Below, one piece after another: positions 54,289 to 62,703 of a stretch of 64,000 nucleotides of DNA (its first letter is position 1; the number at the start of each line of letters is the position of its first letter). Where the stretch lies: assembly GCA_041441455.1 (NCBI GenBank), contig JASDTB010000044.1, positions 1-64,000 on the forward strand, in the 5' to 3' direction. The stretch is from JAFIHK01 sp041441455 (GTDB taxonomy: Bacteria; Bacteroidota; Bacteroidia; Bacteroidales; UBA932). The translations under genes were made by a program, and so were the position numbers. The notes under the pieces were generated by a model that did no database searches, was not told the origin of the DNA, and saw nothing but the letters and a program-made list of their open reading frames with translations.

Positions 54289-54290
54289 AT

Positions 54291-54605
54291 ATGGAAATCA
54301 AGAAAAACGTCCCTAACAACACTATAACAAGAGACCTAAACAAATTAGCAGAACCAACTGGCAATGTTTATGAGTCAATTGTTATTATCTCAAAAAGAGC
54401 GAATCAGATTTCTGCCGAATTGAAACAAGAGTTAAACCAAAAGTTAGAAGAATTCTCTAACTACGCCGATACTTTAGAAGAGACATTCGAGAACAGAGAA
54501 CAAATTGAGATTTCTCGTTATTACGAAAAATTACCTAAGCCATCTTTATTGGCTATCAGTGAATTCGAAGAGAGTAAGATCTATCATAGAAAGATCGAAG
54601 GTTGA
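54291..54605 (+). CDS. rpoZ: RNA polymerase omega-like (Rpb6-type) subunit
   Basis: This 104-residue protein matches the short RNA polymerase omega/Rpb6-type proteins of Bacteroidota. The core NVYESIVIISKRANQISAEL (about 24-43) corresponds to the omega motif in which a family-typical RAxQI stretch contacts beta'. A Glu-rich region and the ISEFEESKIYHRK tail follow. Its stop overlaps the coaBC start by one base (TGATG). Position between bamD and coaBC is shared by many Bacteroidota, and in other bacteria rpoZ also neighbours coaBC. Confidence 0.85.
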   Translation: MEIKKNVPNNTITRDLNKLAEPTGNVYESIVIISKRANQISAELKQELNQKLEEFSNYADTLEETFENREQIEISRYYEKLPKPSLLAISEFEESKIYHRKIEG

Positions 54606-55807
54606 TGCTTAAAGGCAAACATATATTGTTAGGAATAACTGGTAGCATTGCTGCTTACAAGGCTGCCTACTTGATTCGTTTATTAGTCAAGGAGGGAGCC
54701 GAAGTCAAGGTAATAATGACCGAGATGGCTAAGCAGTTTATTACCCCCCTGACAATAGCTACTTTGTCCAAAAATCCAATACTTGTAGATTTCTATAATC
54801 CAGAGAACGGAGACTGGAACAGTCATGTTAGCCTCGGTCTCTGGTCTGATCTCTATTTAATTGCTCCAGCTTCTGCTAATACAATGGCAAAAATGGCTAC
54901 AGGTACAGCAGACAATCTTCTTCTTACAACATACCTCTCTGCTAGATGTCCAGTTGCGATAGCGCCAGCAATGGATTTGGACATGTTTATGCATCCTGCT
55001 ACTAGAAATAATCTAAGGATCTTGGAAACCAACGGTGTCTCTATCATTGAACCAGCTTCTGGAGAATTAGCTAGCGGTTTGGAGGGAAAAGGGCGAATGG
55101 AGGAGCCAGAGGTAATAGTAAAACACATCAGGAGAATTTTACATTCTCAATCTGCCATGAAAGGTAAGAGGGTGTTGATTACTGCAGGCCCAACAAGAGA
55201 GGCGATAGATCCCGTTAGGTTTATCTCAAACCACTCTAGCGGGAAAATGGGGATCTCTTTGGCCGAAGAGTTTGCCTACAGAGGAGCTATCGTTACTGTG
55301 ATCTGTGGACCTGTGTCGAAAAAAATCGACAATCCATTTATTAGGGTCATTAATGTAGAGAGCGCTCAAGAGATGTATGAGCAGACAAGTAAGGAGTACG
55401 AAAATGGTACGGATGTCGCAATTTTTTCGGCAGCAGTAGCAGACTTTACTCCAGATTCTATCTCAAATCGCAAAATTAAACGCAATGGAGATAATCTTGT
55501 ATTGTCTCTGAAACCTGGTGTTGACATTGCTCAAGAGCTAGGAAAACGAAAACATAAAGATACAATCCACATTGGCTTCGCTCTAGAGACAGACAATGAA
55601 GAGGCTAATGCTCAAGAAAAAATCAAAAAGAAAAACTTTGATGCTATCGTGCTAAATTCTTTACGCGATAAAGGCGCAGGTTTTTCTCACGACACAAATA
55701 AGGTAACATTCATTACTTCCGAAGGGAAAAAGCACCCTTTCGGACTAAAACCAAAAAGTGAAGTTGCCTCAGACATTGCTGATCTTACCGAAACTAATTT
55801 CTTTTAA
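54605..55807 (+). CDS. coaBC: Bifunctional phosphopantothenoylcysteine decarboxylase/synthetase
   Basis: CoaBC makes 4'-phosphopantetheine for coenzyme A from phosphopantothenate and cysteine. The ATG at 54605 is used; a TTG one codon earlier is not needed. The 400-residue product has an N-terminal flavodoxin-like CoaC domain (about 1-180: GITGSIAAYKAA, NSHVSLG with the catalytic His, APAMDLDMF, GKGRM) and a C-terminal CoaB domain (about 185-400: ITAGPTREAIDPVRFISNHS, AAVADFTP, KKKNFDAIVLN). The motif is PAMD rather than the PAMN of E. coli Dfp. Confidence 0.96.
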   Translation: MLKGKHILLGITGSIAAYKAAYLIRLLVKEGAEVKVIMTEMAKQFITPLTIATLSKNPILVDFYNPENGDWNSHVSLGLWSDLYLIAPASANTMAKMATGTADNLLLTTYLSARCPVAIAPAMDLDMFMHPATRNNLRILETNGVSIIEPASGELASGLEGKGRMEEPEVIVKHIRRILHSQSAMKGKRVLITAGPTREAIDPVRFISNHSSGKMGISLAEEFAYRGAIVTVICGPVSKKIDNPFIRVINVESAQEMYEQTSKEYENGTDVAIFSAAVADFTPDSISNRKIKRNGDNLVLSLKPGVDIAQELGKRKHKDTIHIGFALETDNEEANAQEKIKKKNFDAIVLNSLRDKGAGFSHDTNKVTFITSEGKKHPFGLKPKSEVASDIADLTETNFF

Positions 55808-55824
55808 ATCCTAAGATTTCACAA

Positions 55825-57495
55825 ATGCTTAAGAGACTTTCCATAACAAATTATGCCTTGATTGAAAATTTGGAAATTGAATTTCCGAATGGACTTGTCA
55901 TAATTACAGGAGAGACTGGAGCAGGTAAATCAGTTTTAATGGGGGCTGTCTCTCTCCTCTTAGGAGGAAAAGCCGATGCAGCCGCACTAAAAGATTCTGC
56001 CAAAAACTGCGTTGTAGAGGCAGAGTTTTTAATTGAAAGCGATAGTCAGACTTCAGCAATTTTATCATCTGAAGGAATTGACGACCACACTACCCTAATT
56101 ATTAGAAGGATTGTCTCGTCTAATGGAAAATCGAGATCTTTCATCAATGATATGCCGGTTACTGTACAACTGCTTAAGGAGTTATCGGGAAAGATAGTAG
56201 ACATTCATGCCCAGCATCAACATCTTTTGTTGGGAGACAGCAATTTTCAAATGACAGTCTTAGATTCATTTTGCAAGAATAAAGAGCTTCTTGAATCTTA
56301 TCGAGAAAAACACGAATTATGTCAAGATCTAAGGTCTCAATATAAAGAACTTAAATCTCAATCAGAAAAATCGGCAAAAGAGAATGAGTATAATAAGTTT
56401 ATGCTAGATAAGTTGATTGAGGCGAAACTCGATACTGAAGAGTTTAAAGCTCTTGAAGATGAATTTTCGTTATTATCCAATGCCGAAGAGATCAAATCTT
56501 CACTTTTTGGAGTGACCGAACTATTTAATCCTGCTGGAATTTCAATAGTTCACAACCTTAAAGAGTCAGTTAACACTTTGAATAAAATTACTGGCAAGTA
56601 TTCAAAATGCGAACATATCTCTTCAAGGATAGAAGAGTGCAGGCTAGAGCTTAAAGATATTGAACTAGAGCTTTCGACAATGTCGGAGAGCATAGATGTC
56701 TCTCCCGAAAGAATCCAGATAATCGAAGAGAGGTTGTCATCTATTTACGACCTGATGCAAAGACATAAGGTAGATACAATAGATGCCCTTATTGATATAA
56801 AAGCAGAGTTAGAAAAGGCTGTAGCACAAAACGACTCCTTTTCTGAACAATTAGAACAACTGTCAGCAGAGATTACTCTTGCTGAGACAATGAGAGAGTC
56901 GTTAGCAATCGAATTATCTGATCGTCGAAAAATAAGTTCCAAGGAGTTTGCTGAAGAGATTTCAAATTCAGTTAAAGAATTAGAAATGCCTTATGCTCAA
57001 TTTATTGTAGACATTACAGATAGCGACTCGTACAATATTTTTGGAAAAAATATTATTTCTTGCCAATTTTCGGCCAACAAAAATGTGCCACCTAGAGATC
57101 TTTCCAGGGTTGCCTCTGGAGGAGAGCTATCGCGTATAATGCTATGTTTAAAAGCATTAATGGCAAAAAATACTGGAATGCCTTCGATGATTTTTGATGA
57201 AATTGACACTGGCGTCTCTGGAAGTATTGCTGACAAAATGGGGAATTTGATTGACGAATTGTCCAACAATATGCAAGTGTTTGCAATTACTCACTTGCCT
57301 CAAATTGCAAGTAAAGGACAGACACATCTTCTTGTTTACAAAGAGATCGACACAAAGGGTGCAACTGTAACAAGAATAAAAGAGATAAAAGACGATGAGA
57401 GAGTACTCGAAATCGCAAGAATGTTAAGTGGAGCGGAACTTACAGCTGCCGCGAAAGCTAATGCACAAGAGCTGTTAAAGGTTAAGGTTAAGTAA
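55825..57495 (+). CDS. recN: DNA repair protein RecN
   Basis: RecN is an SMC-like ATPase that acts early in double-strand break repair. The 556-residue product has the Walker A GETGAGKS (29-36), a split ATPase with a long central coiled coil (about 150-370), the signature LSRVASGGELSRIMLCLKAL, and Walker B MIFDEIDTGVSG followed by FAITHLPQIA. It lies 17 bases after coaBC as the last-but-one gene of the plus-strand operon. All motifs are intact. Confidence 0.97.
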   Translation: MLKRLSITNYALIENLEIEFPNGLVIITGETGAGKSVLMGAVSLLLGGKADAAALKDSAKNCVVEAEFLIESDSQTSAILSSEGIDDHTTLIIRRIVSSNGKSRSFINDMPVTVQLLKELSGKIVDIHAQHQHLLLGDSNFQMTVLDSFCKNKELLESYREKHELCQDLRSQYKELKSQSEKSAKENEYNKFMLDKLIEAKLDTEEFKALEDEFSLLSNAEEIKSSLFGVTELFNPAGISIVHNLKESVNTLNKITGKYSKCEHISSRIEECRLELKDIELELSTMSESIDVSPERIQIIEERLSSIYDLMQRHKVDTIDALIDIKAELEKAVAQNDSFSEQLEQLSAEITLAETMRESLAIELSDRRKISSKEFAEEISNSVKELEMPYAQFIVDITDSDSYNIFGKNIISCQFSANKNVPPRDLSRVASGGELSRIMLCLKALMAKNTGMPSMIFDEIDTGVSGSIADKMGNLIDELSNNMQVFAITHLPQIASKGQTHLLVYKEIDTKGATVTRIKEIKDDERVLEIARMLSGAELTAAAKANAQELLKVKVK

Positions 57496-57509
57496 TTAAA
57501 AACAAAGAT

Positions 57510-58319
57510 ATGAGACTTATAATTCAAAATTCCTACGAAAAGATCTCCCAGTGGGCGGCTGCCTATATTGTCAAAAGAATTAAAGAATTTGCTCCGACAG
57601 AAGACAGACCGTTTGTTCTCGGACTCCCTACTGGATCTACTCCGTATGGAACTTATAAAGAGCTTATAAGACTTTATAGAGAAAACATCGTCTCTTTTAA
57701 ACATGTTGTGACATTTAACATGGACGAGTATATAGGTCTACCAAAGGAGCATCCTCAAACCTATCACTCTTTTATGTGGAATAACTTTTTTAAGCATATC
57801 GACATCCAACCGCAGAATGTAAATATTCCAGATGGAAATGCCGAAGACTTGGAGCAAGAGTGTCTCAACTACGAAAAGAAGATGAAAGAGTATGGTGGAA
57901 TTCACCTATTTATGGGTGGAATTGGTCCAGATGGTCATATTGCCTTCAACGAGCCAGGTTCATCATTAACTTCGAGAACTAGAATTAAATCTCTTACAAC
58001 TGACACAATTATTGCAAACTCAAGATTCTTCGAGAATGACATTAAACAGGTACCTAAGACTGCTCTTACAGTTGGCGTTGGTACAATCATGGATGCTCAG
58101 GAAGTTATGATTCTTGTAAATGGTCACCATAAATCTAGAGCTCTTTACCATGCCGTTGAAGGTGCTGTAAACCACATGTGGACTGTTAGCGTACTTCAAA
58201 TGCATCCAAAAGGAATCATCGTTTGCGACGATGCATCTACCGATGAATTGAAAGTTGGAACAGTGAAATACTTTTTGGATATTGAGAAAAACAATCTTGA
58301 TCCACAATCATTACTATAA
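57510..58319 (+). CDS. nagB: Glucosamine-6-phosphate deaminase
   Basis: NagB converts glucosamine 6-phosphate to fructose 6-phosphate and ammonia. The 269-residue product aligns without gaps to the E. coli active site: Asp72 in FNMDEY, Asp141 and His143 in GPDGHIAFNEPG, and Glu148. The N-terminal LGLPTGSTPYGTYKEL binds the sugar phosphate. The match at these sites excludes 6-phosphogluconolactonase. It starts 14 bases after recN and converges on the next gene with seven bases between stops. With the GH20 gene nearby it suggests amino-sugar use. Confidence 0.96.
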   Translation: MRLIIQNSYEKISQWAAAYIVKRIKEFAPTEDRPFVLGLPTGSTPYGTYKELIRLYRENIVSFKHVVTFNMDEYIGLPKEHPQTYHSFMWNNFFKHIDIQPQNVNIPDGNAEDLEQECLNYEKKMKEYGGIHLFMGGIGPDGHIAFNEPGSSLTSRTRIKSLTTDTIIANSRFFENDIKQVPKTALTVGVGTIMDAQEVMILVNGHHKSRALYHAVEGAVNHMWTVSVLQMHPKGIIVCDDASTDELKVGTVKYFLDIEKNNLDPQSLL

Positions 58320-58326
58320 ACTAAGA

Positions 58327-59403
58327 TTAGACTAAAAAGTCAGCTGCACTTGCAAAGACTTTTCTGAAACAATACTCCCGCGAGAGTTCATTATCCGGTA
58401 ATTCTGGAAATGGCATTTCGTGGGAGTATTTATATGGAAAGTCCATCTCCTCTAATTGAGAATTACTGCTTTTTCCCAATGCACTTTTAATTCCGTGAGT
58501 AGGAATAACTATATCTTTTAGTAGGGAGATAACTTTGATTCTAGGATAATTAGATTCATAAAAGCTCTCTCTCTTCTCTTTATAAAATCTCTCGTCTATT
58601 AATGAGATAAATGACTGCTCCAACCTTCCAACTTTCCCCTTTTGTTCGAGTTTTACTACAAAATGGTTGAGATAGTACTCCTTTAAAAGATCGAAAGACT
58701 CTTTGTCCATTATCATCTTTGACTCGCCATTCATTTTGCTAAAGATCGAACCTCCACAAAACATAAATAGCCGCGAAGTTGAGAAATAGTTGAATGGGTC
58801 GGCTTGTAACATTACTTGAGAGAGTAATGCACCAATGGAGTATGCGAAAATATCAAATTCTGCCTCTGCCGAAATATATGAATGTTCTCCCGATTTGATT
58901 TGGTCAATTAACTGGCAAACATTATTAATAGTCTCTTTACCCGAAAGATAAAATCTATATGGATCTGCTTTGATCCTATAACTCAGAGCAAAATTTAAAA
59001 ATGAGAGTCGTACTAAATTCTTTCCCTTTGTTAAATAACTATTTACCAAGCACTGCATCGCCCTTGGATTGTTCCACTCTTTAGGCGATCTATTCATATG
59101 AAAAGCGATTGGAAACATTATAACAGCCCTCGCTGTATCTTTAGCCAGTCTCTCTGCCCACGAGTCATATTTTTGCCAACTCCTTTCGTTCAATCCGTGA
59201 AATAGGAAAATATAGGATGTCAACTTACCATCAATTCCATATTTTGCATTGTCTGGTATTACCATTTTGTATTCAAATGATGAATTTTCTGGAATTTGGT
59301 CGTCGGATTGCTCCAAGAATTCAGGTCTGGAGCACATCTTCATTTCGGCACAGATCTCTTCTGCTCCGAATCTTTCGTTAAATGGGATGTAAACTGTTTT
59401 CAT
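58327..59403 (-). CDS. Alpha/beta-hydrolase-like protein of unknown function
   Basis: I do not recognise a named enzyme; it resembles a Bacteroidota family catalogued as DUF6051, though that placement is from memory. The 358-residue product has no signal peptide. Hydrolase-like features are FLFHGLNE (67-73, oxyanion-type HG), a nucleophile elbow AYSIG (Ser189), an acid in KDIVIP (Asp297) and a possible catalytic His in YSHEMPFP (His328). The order Ser-Asp-His and spacing fit an alpha/beta hydrolase. It is divergent from a LytTR regulator gene with 147 bases between. The substrate is unknown. Confidence 0.7.
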   Translation of the reverse strand: MKTVYIPFNERFGAEEICAEMKMCSRPEFLEQSDDQIPENSSFEYKMVIPDNAKYGIDGKLTSYIFLFHGLNERSWQKYDSWAERLAKDTARAVIMFPIAFHMNRSPKEWNNPRAMQCLVNSYLTKGKNLVRLSFLNFALSYRIKADPYRFYLSGKETINNVCQLIDQIKSGEHSYISAEAEFDIFAYSIGALLSQVMLQADPFNYFSTSRLFMFCGGSIFSKMNGESKMIMDKESFDLLKEYYLNHFVVKLEQKGKVGRLEQSFISLIDERFYKEKRESFYESNYPRIKVISLLKDIVIPTHGIKSALGKSSNSQLEEMDFPYKYSHEMPFPELPDNELSREYCFRKVFASAADFLV

Positions 59404-59516
59404 GGCTTAATCTATTTTGAGACAAAAGAATCTAGATAACTCTGTATTTCAAAAAATATGGTGTATGCTGAGTAGAAAAGGGGTGAAATAGAGTTATTGG
59501 GGGTAAAAAATTCTGA

Positions 59517-59543
59517 TTTGTGGCGAAAATTAATTTAATTTTG
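59517..59543 (+). promoter_or_regulatory. Promoter for the LytTR gene
   Basis: TTTG (59517-59520) and TAATTTTG (59536-59543) are 15 bases apart. The start codon follows the second box by only seven bases, so the mRNA would be leaderless or nearly so. Confidence 0.5.
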
Positions 59544-59550
59544 TAGTGTT

Positions 59551-60384
59551 ATGAATGTTCCAAAGTACATAAACAATAGAGGGAACATTGTCAGACTGGT
59601 TAGTTTGACTGCCCTTTTCGCCTTAGTCTTTATAAACATATACAAACCTTTCAGTTCTGAGAACTGGTATAAGGTCTCTAACTTCATGTTCTTCGTTTAT
59701 TCGAGCCTGATTATTCTGACAGGAGTACTTGTTGTAATCATTAGTCGAATAATAATGTATTTCTATTCCAAAAAACACGATATCTCTTACCTTCAATATG
59801 GAGTTTGGGTAACAATGGAAATAGCATCAATGTCTCTTTTTTACACCATTTACACAATGTCTGTCAATAATGGTAGAGATTGGTGGGAGGTCTTTAAATC
59901 GTCTACAATTAATACTGCACTTGTGCTCTTACTCCCATATGGTATCTTGACACTATATTTAGCATGGAGAGAGAATCAGAAGACTTTAGCAAAAATTGAA
60001 AACGGAGAACTCGTTGATTCGTCTGCCGGTTCGGGCAAAATCAACTTTATTGATGATAAAGGTGTGCTCAGGTTTTCGGTAACTCTTGATAATTTGCTCT
60101 ACATTGAGTCTTCCGATAATTATGTAATTATTCATTATAATAACCTTGGTAAAATCAAGAGTTACCTGCTGCGTAATACATTAAAAACAATTGAAACTGC
60201 TTTAGAAAAGACCCCAATTGGCAGATGTCATAGATCTTTTTTGGTGAATTTTTCTAGAGTAAAGGTTCTTCGTAAGACTAAAGATGGAATTATTTTAGAG
60301 CTCGATGCTGATATGGCTCCTGAAATTCCAGTATCTAAGAGTTATCAAGAGAAAATTAGTCAAAAATTTTTGGGTAACTTATAA
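59551..60384 (+). CDS. Membrane-anchored LytTR-family transcription regulator
   Basis: The 277-residue product joins a four-helix membrane domain (about 13-32, 45-70, 84-104, 116-137) to a C-terminal LytTR DNA-binding domain (about 175-277). The latter shows LDNLLYIESSDNYVIIHY, LLRNTLKTIE, CHRSFLVNFSRV and VSKSYQEKI, all typical of LytTR. There is no receiver domain and no histidine kinase nearby, so the membrane part probably senses the signal directly. The last 25 bases overlap the convergent hexosaminidase gene. Target genes are unknown; the divergent hydrolase gene is a candidate. Confidence 0.88.
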   Translation: MNVPKYINNRGNIVRLVSLTALFALVFINIYKPFSSENWYKVSNFMFFVYSSLIILTGVLVVIISRIIMYFYSKKHDISYLQYGVWVTMEIASMSLFYTIYTMSVNNGRDWWEVFKSSTINTALVLLLPYGILTLYLAWRENQKTLAKIENGELVDSSAGSGKINFIDDKGVLRFSVTLDNLLYIESSDNYVIIHYNNLGKIKSYLLRNTLKTIETALEKTPIGRCHRSFLVNFSRVKVLRKTKDGIILELDADMAPEIPVSKSYQEKISQKFLGNL

Positions 60385-61898
60385 TACTCAACTCCCCAAA
60401 TTTTATAAAATCTCAGGATATTTTTCTCTAATTTTTGAATAAATTGTTCAAATGGAGCTTTATTTCCAGAATTCCATACAGCCTCAGCAAAAGCAGTCAA
60501 TCTAGGAAAGAGCATTATCTCTAGCTTCTTTGTTGTACGGATGTATTCTGTCCATAAGTTGGCTTGTGCTCCAATGATCTTTCCAGCTAGTTCGGTATTT
60601 TGTAGCTCTTTTGGAATCGGATTAAATTTATAGACCTCTATTAATGGATTATAACCGCCAAGCGAAACTCCCTCCTCTTTATCTACACTCTGATAATGGT
60701 CGAAATAGACTGGTTTTCCTGGGCTCATTACAACTTCGTGACCTCGCTTTACTGCTTCAAGACAATTTGCATCATCTCCCCAATTCATAATAATCGCATC
60801 TTTCGGAATATCTCCTTCAAGAATCTCGTGCCAACCAATTGATCTTTTTCCGCATTCTGAGAGGACTTTGGTGACATATTCAACAAAGTATGTTTGTAGA
60901 TGAAATTCGTCTGAAATTTGATTATTAATCATAAACTCCTTTACATCTTTTGAATCATTCCACCATCTTTTACTGCACTCATCTCCTCCAAGATGAAAAT
61001 ATTTGGATGGGAAGATTTCGGCAGCCTCTTTGAATACGGTTTTTAAAAATTCAAATGTAAAATCATTTGGAGATAAAACGTTATTATACAGATTATACAT
61101 ACACCACCTGTCAGCAACTTGAAAACCTGCATTTGGTTCTGTTCCTAATTGTGGATAGGCAGCAATTGCCGCCCTGCTATGGCCTGGAATATCAATTTCG
61201 GGAATCACCTCTACCCCTCTCTCATCTGCATAATTTATAACTTGAGTTATCTCTTCTACTGAATAATATCCGCCATAGCGCTGTTCTTCGAAGGTTAATA
61301 TCTCCTCGTCTGAATGGTTGATTTGTGTTCTCTCTCGCCACGAACCTACAGTATTTAAAAGTGGATAGGCTCTACTTTCTATTCTCCACCCCTGATCATC
61401 AGTAAGATGCCAGTGAAATTTATTGAGTTTATGAAAAGTTAAAAAATCTATGTATTTGAAAATATAATCAATTGGAAACATGTGTCTCACTACATCTAGA
61501 TGAAGTCCTCTATATGAGAAATCTGGATAGTCCTCAATCTCGCACTCTATTAAACTGACACCTGTCTCCTCATTAATTGCAATCTGCACTAATGTCTGCA
61601 AAGCATTTATAAATCCCTTTTTATCCTTTGCACTTATGATGCAGTTCTCTTTATTGATTGATAAAATATAACCCTCATTTTGAATATCGCTATTCTCTGC
61701 ATTTAATATTACTTTGTATGAATTATGAGACGTTACATCAAAATTTACTGGGAGGTATCTACATATTTCGTTTTTATAGTACTTTGACAAAGATTCATCG
61801 TGGAAATTTGATATTAGCTCAAGTGAATTATTCAAAAGAAATCGATCTGGGTTAGCGCATTTCACTCTCTTTGGAGTTGGAAGAATATTTAGGTTCAT
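60360..61898 (-). CDS. Beta-N-acetylhexosaminidase (GH20) without signal peptide
   Basis: GH20 enzymes remove terminal GlcNAc or GalNAc by substrate-assisted catalysis. The 512-residue product has an N-terminal GH20b domain (about 1-122) and the catalytic barrel, starting DFSYRGLHLDVVRH, with KLNKFHWHLTDDQGWR, EIDIPGHS and the catalytic pair Asp306-Glu307 in HLGGDECS. It starts MNLNILPTPKRV with no signal peptide, and an in-frame TAA lies three codons upstream, so the absence is real. Most Bacteroidota GH20 enzymes are exported; this one appears cytoplasmic. nagB nearby fits a salvage role. Confidence 0.92.
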   Translation of the reverse strand: MNLNILPTPKRVKCANPDRFLLNNSLELISNFHDESLSKYYKNEICRYLPVNFDVTSHNSYKVILNAENSDIQNEGYILSINKENCIISAKDKKGFINALQTLVQIAINEETGVSLIECEIEDYPDFSYRGLHLDVVRHMFPIDYIFKYIDFLTFHKLNKFHWHLTDDQGWRIESRAYPLLNTVGSWRERTQINHSDEEILTFEEQRYGGYYSVEEITQVINYADERGVEVIPEIDIPGHSRAAIAAYPQLGTEPNAGFQVADRWCMYNLYNNVLSPNDFTFEFLKTVFKEAAEIFPSKYFHLGGDECSKRWWNDSKDVKEFMINNQISDEFHLQTYFVEYVTKVLSECGKRSIGWHEILEGDIPKDAIIMNWGDDANCLEAVKRGHEVVMSPGKPVYFDHYQSVDKEEGVSLGGYNPLIEVYKFNPIPKELQNTELAGKIIGAQANLWTEYIRTTKKLEIMLFPRLTAFAEAVWNSGNKAPFEQFIQKLEKNILRFYKIWGVEYYKLPKNF

Positions 61899-61918
61899 CT
61901 TAAATTATATTTCATTCG

Positions 61919-61926
61919 CAAATATA
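61919..61926 (-). promoter_or_regulatory. Promoter -7 box for the hexosaminidase gene
   Basis: The minus strand reads TATATTTG, fitting TAnnTTTG, 20 bases before the ATG and just downstream of the preceding gene's terminator. Confidence 0.45.
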
Positions 61927-61928
61927 AA

Positions 61929-61962
61929 CAAAAAGAGCCGCCACATTGTGACGGACTCTTTT
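61929..61962. terminator. Terminator after the glutathione peroxidase gene
   Basis: AGAGCCGCCA and TGACGGACTCT pair with one bulged base and one G-U, flanked by AAAAAG before and CTTTT after, so it works on either strand. On the minus strand it ends the gene that stops at 61979. Confidence 0.75.
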
Positions 61963-61978
61963 ACATGCAACCGAGAAA

Positions 61979-62533
61979 TTACAGTTTAGATGTAATCTCC
62001 GTACTCATTGGTTTAACTTTAGACGGAAAAAATGCAGTAAGCCTACCCTTTTCATCGATCAGATATTTACAGAAATTCCAACCGGGTTCACTAGTGTTCC
62101 ATCCATTTTTATCCTTCTCACTCAACCATTTGTACACATCATTCTTCTCTTTTCCTTTTACACTAGATTTCTCCATCATCAAAAAGGTTACACCATAGTT
62201 CAATTCACAAAATTGCTTAATGTCGGAATTCGAACCAGGATCTTGCGCCCCAAAATCATTCGAAGGAAATCCTATCACAATCAGGTTGTTTCCATACTTT
62301 TGGTGCAACTCTTCTAGCTCTTTAAATTGAGGAGTAAATCCACATTTCGATGCTGTGTTTACAATCAGTACCTTTTTCCCTTTAAGGGACTTAAACTCAA
62401 ATTTCTCGCCCGTAATGGTATTGAATGAGAGTCCGTAAAAATCCGAAGGAGGTGTTATAGGTGGCTCCTGTGCTATTGTTCTTCCAAATATAAATGAAGA
62501 TAGTGCTGTTATAAATAATCCAATTTTACTCAT
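61979..62533 (-). CDS. Exported glutathione peroxidase-family thiol peroxidase
   Basis: The 184-residue product has a signal peptide (about 1-22, ending TIAQ) and the GPx fold. The catalytic tetrad is visible: Cys64 in NTASKCGFTPQ, Gln97 in FPSNDFGAQDPG, and Trp152-Asn153 in GWNF. The usual FPCNQFG reads FPSNDFG, so the cysteine often found there is Ser. Bacterial members generally use thioredoxin rather than glutathione. It probably detoxifies peroxides in the periplasm. A terminator follows. Confidence 0.93.
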   Translation of the reverse strand: MSKIGLFITALSSFIFGRTIAQEPPITPPSDFYGLSFNTITGEKFEFKSLKGKKVLIVNTASKCGFTPQFKELEELHQKYGNNLIVIGFPSNDFGAQDPGSNSDIKQFCELNYGVTFLMMEKSSVKGKEKNDVYKWLSEKDKNGWNTSEPGWNFCKYLIDEKGRLTAFFPSKVKPMSTEITSKL

Positions 62534-62703
62534 ATTTAACTTTTGTTTGAAATAATAACAAAGAAATCCCTAAAATGTTGACTAGTTCTTGCTTTTAGAG
62601 AAATTATGGCTAAATTTGAATCCCCTCATTTTTAACAACTAATATTTTTCGCCGAAGACAAAAGTCTTTGCGTGGTTTTGTATTGTGATAAGCTAAACTT
62701 TAT

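Noticed and set aside
57510..58319. 6-phosphogluconolactonase as an alternative to NagB
   Set aside because: Asp72, Asp141, His143 and Glu148 of NagB are all present at the same positions.
62650..62672. Hairpin CGCCGAAGAC-AAAA-GTCTTTGCG upstream of the DUF3857 gene
   Set aside because: Nine pairs with a bulge, but no T-run and no clear role; could be chance.
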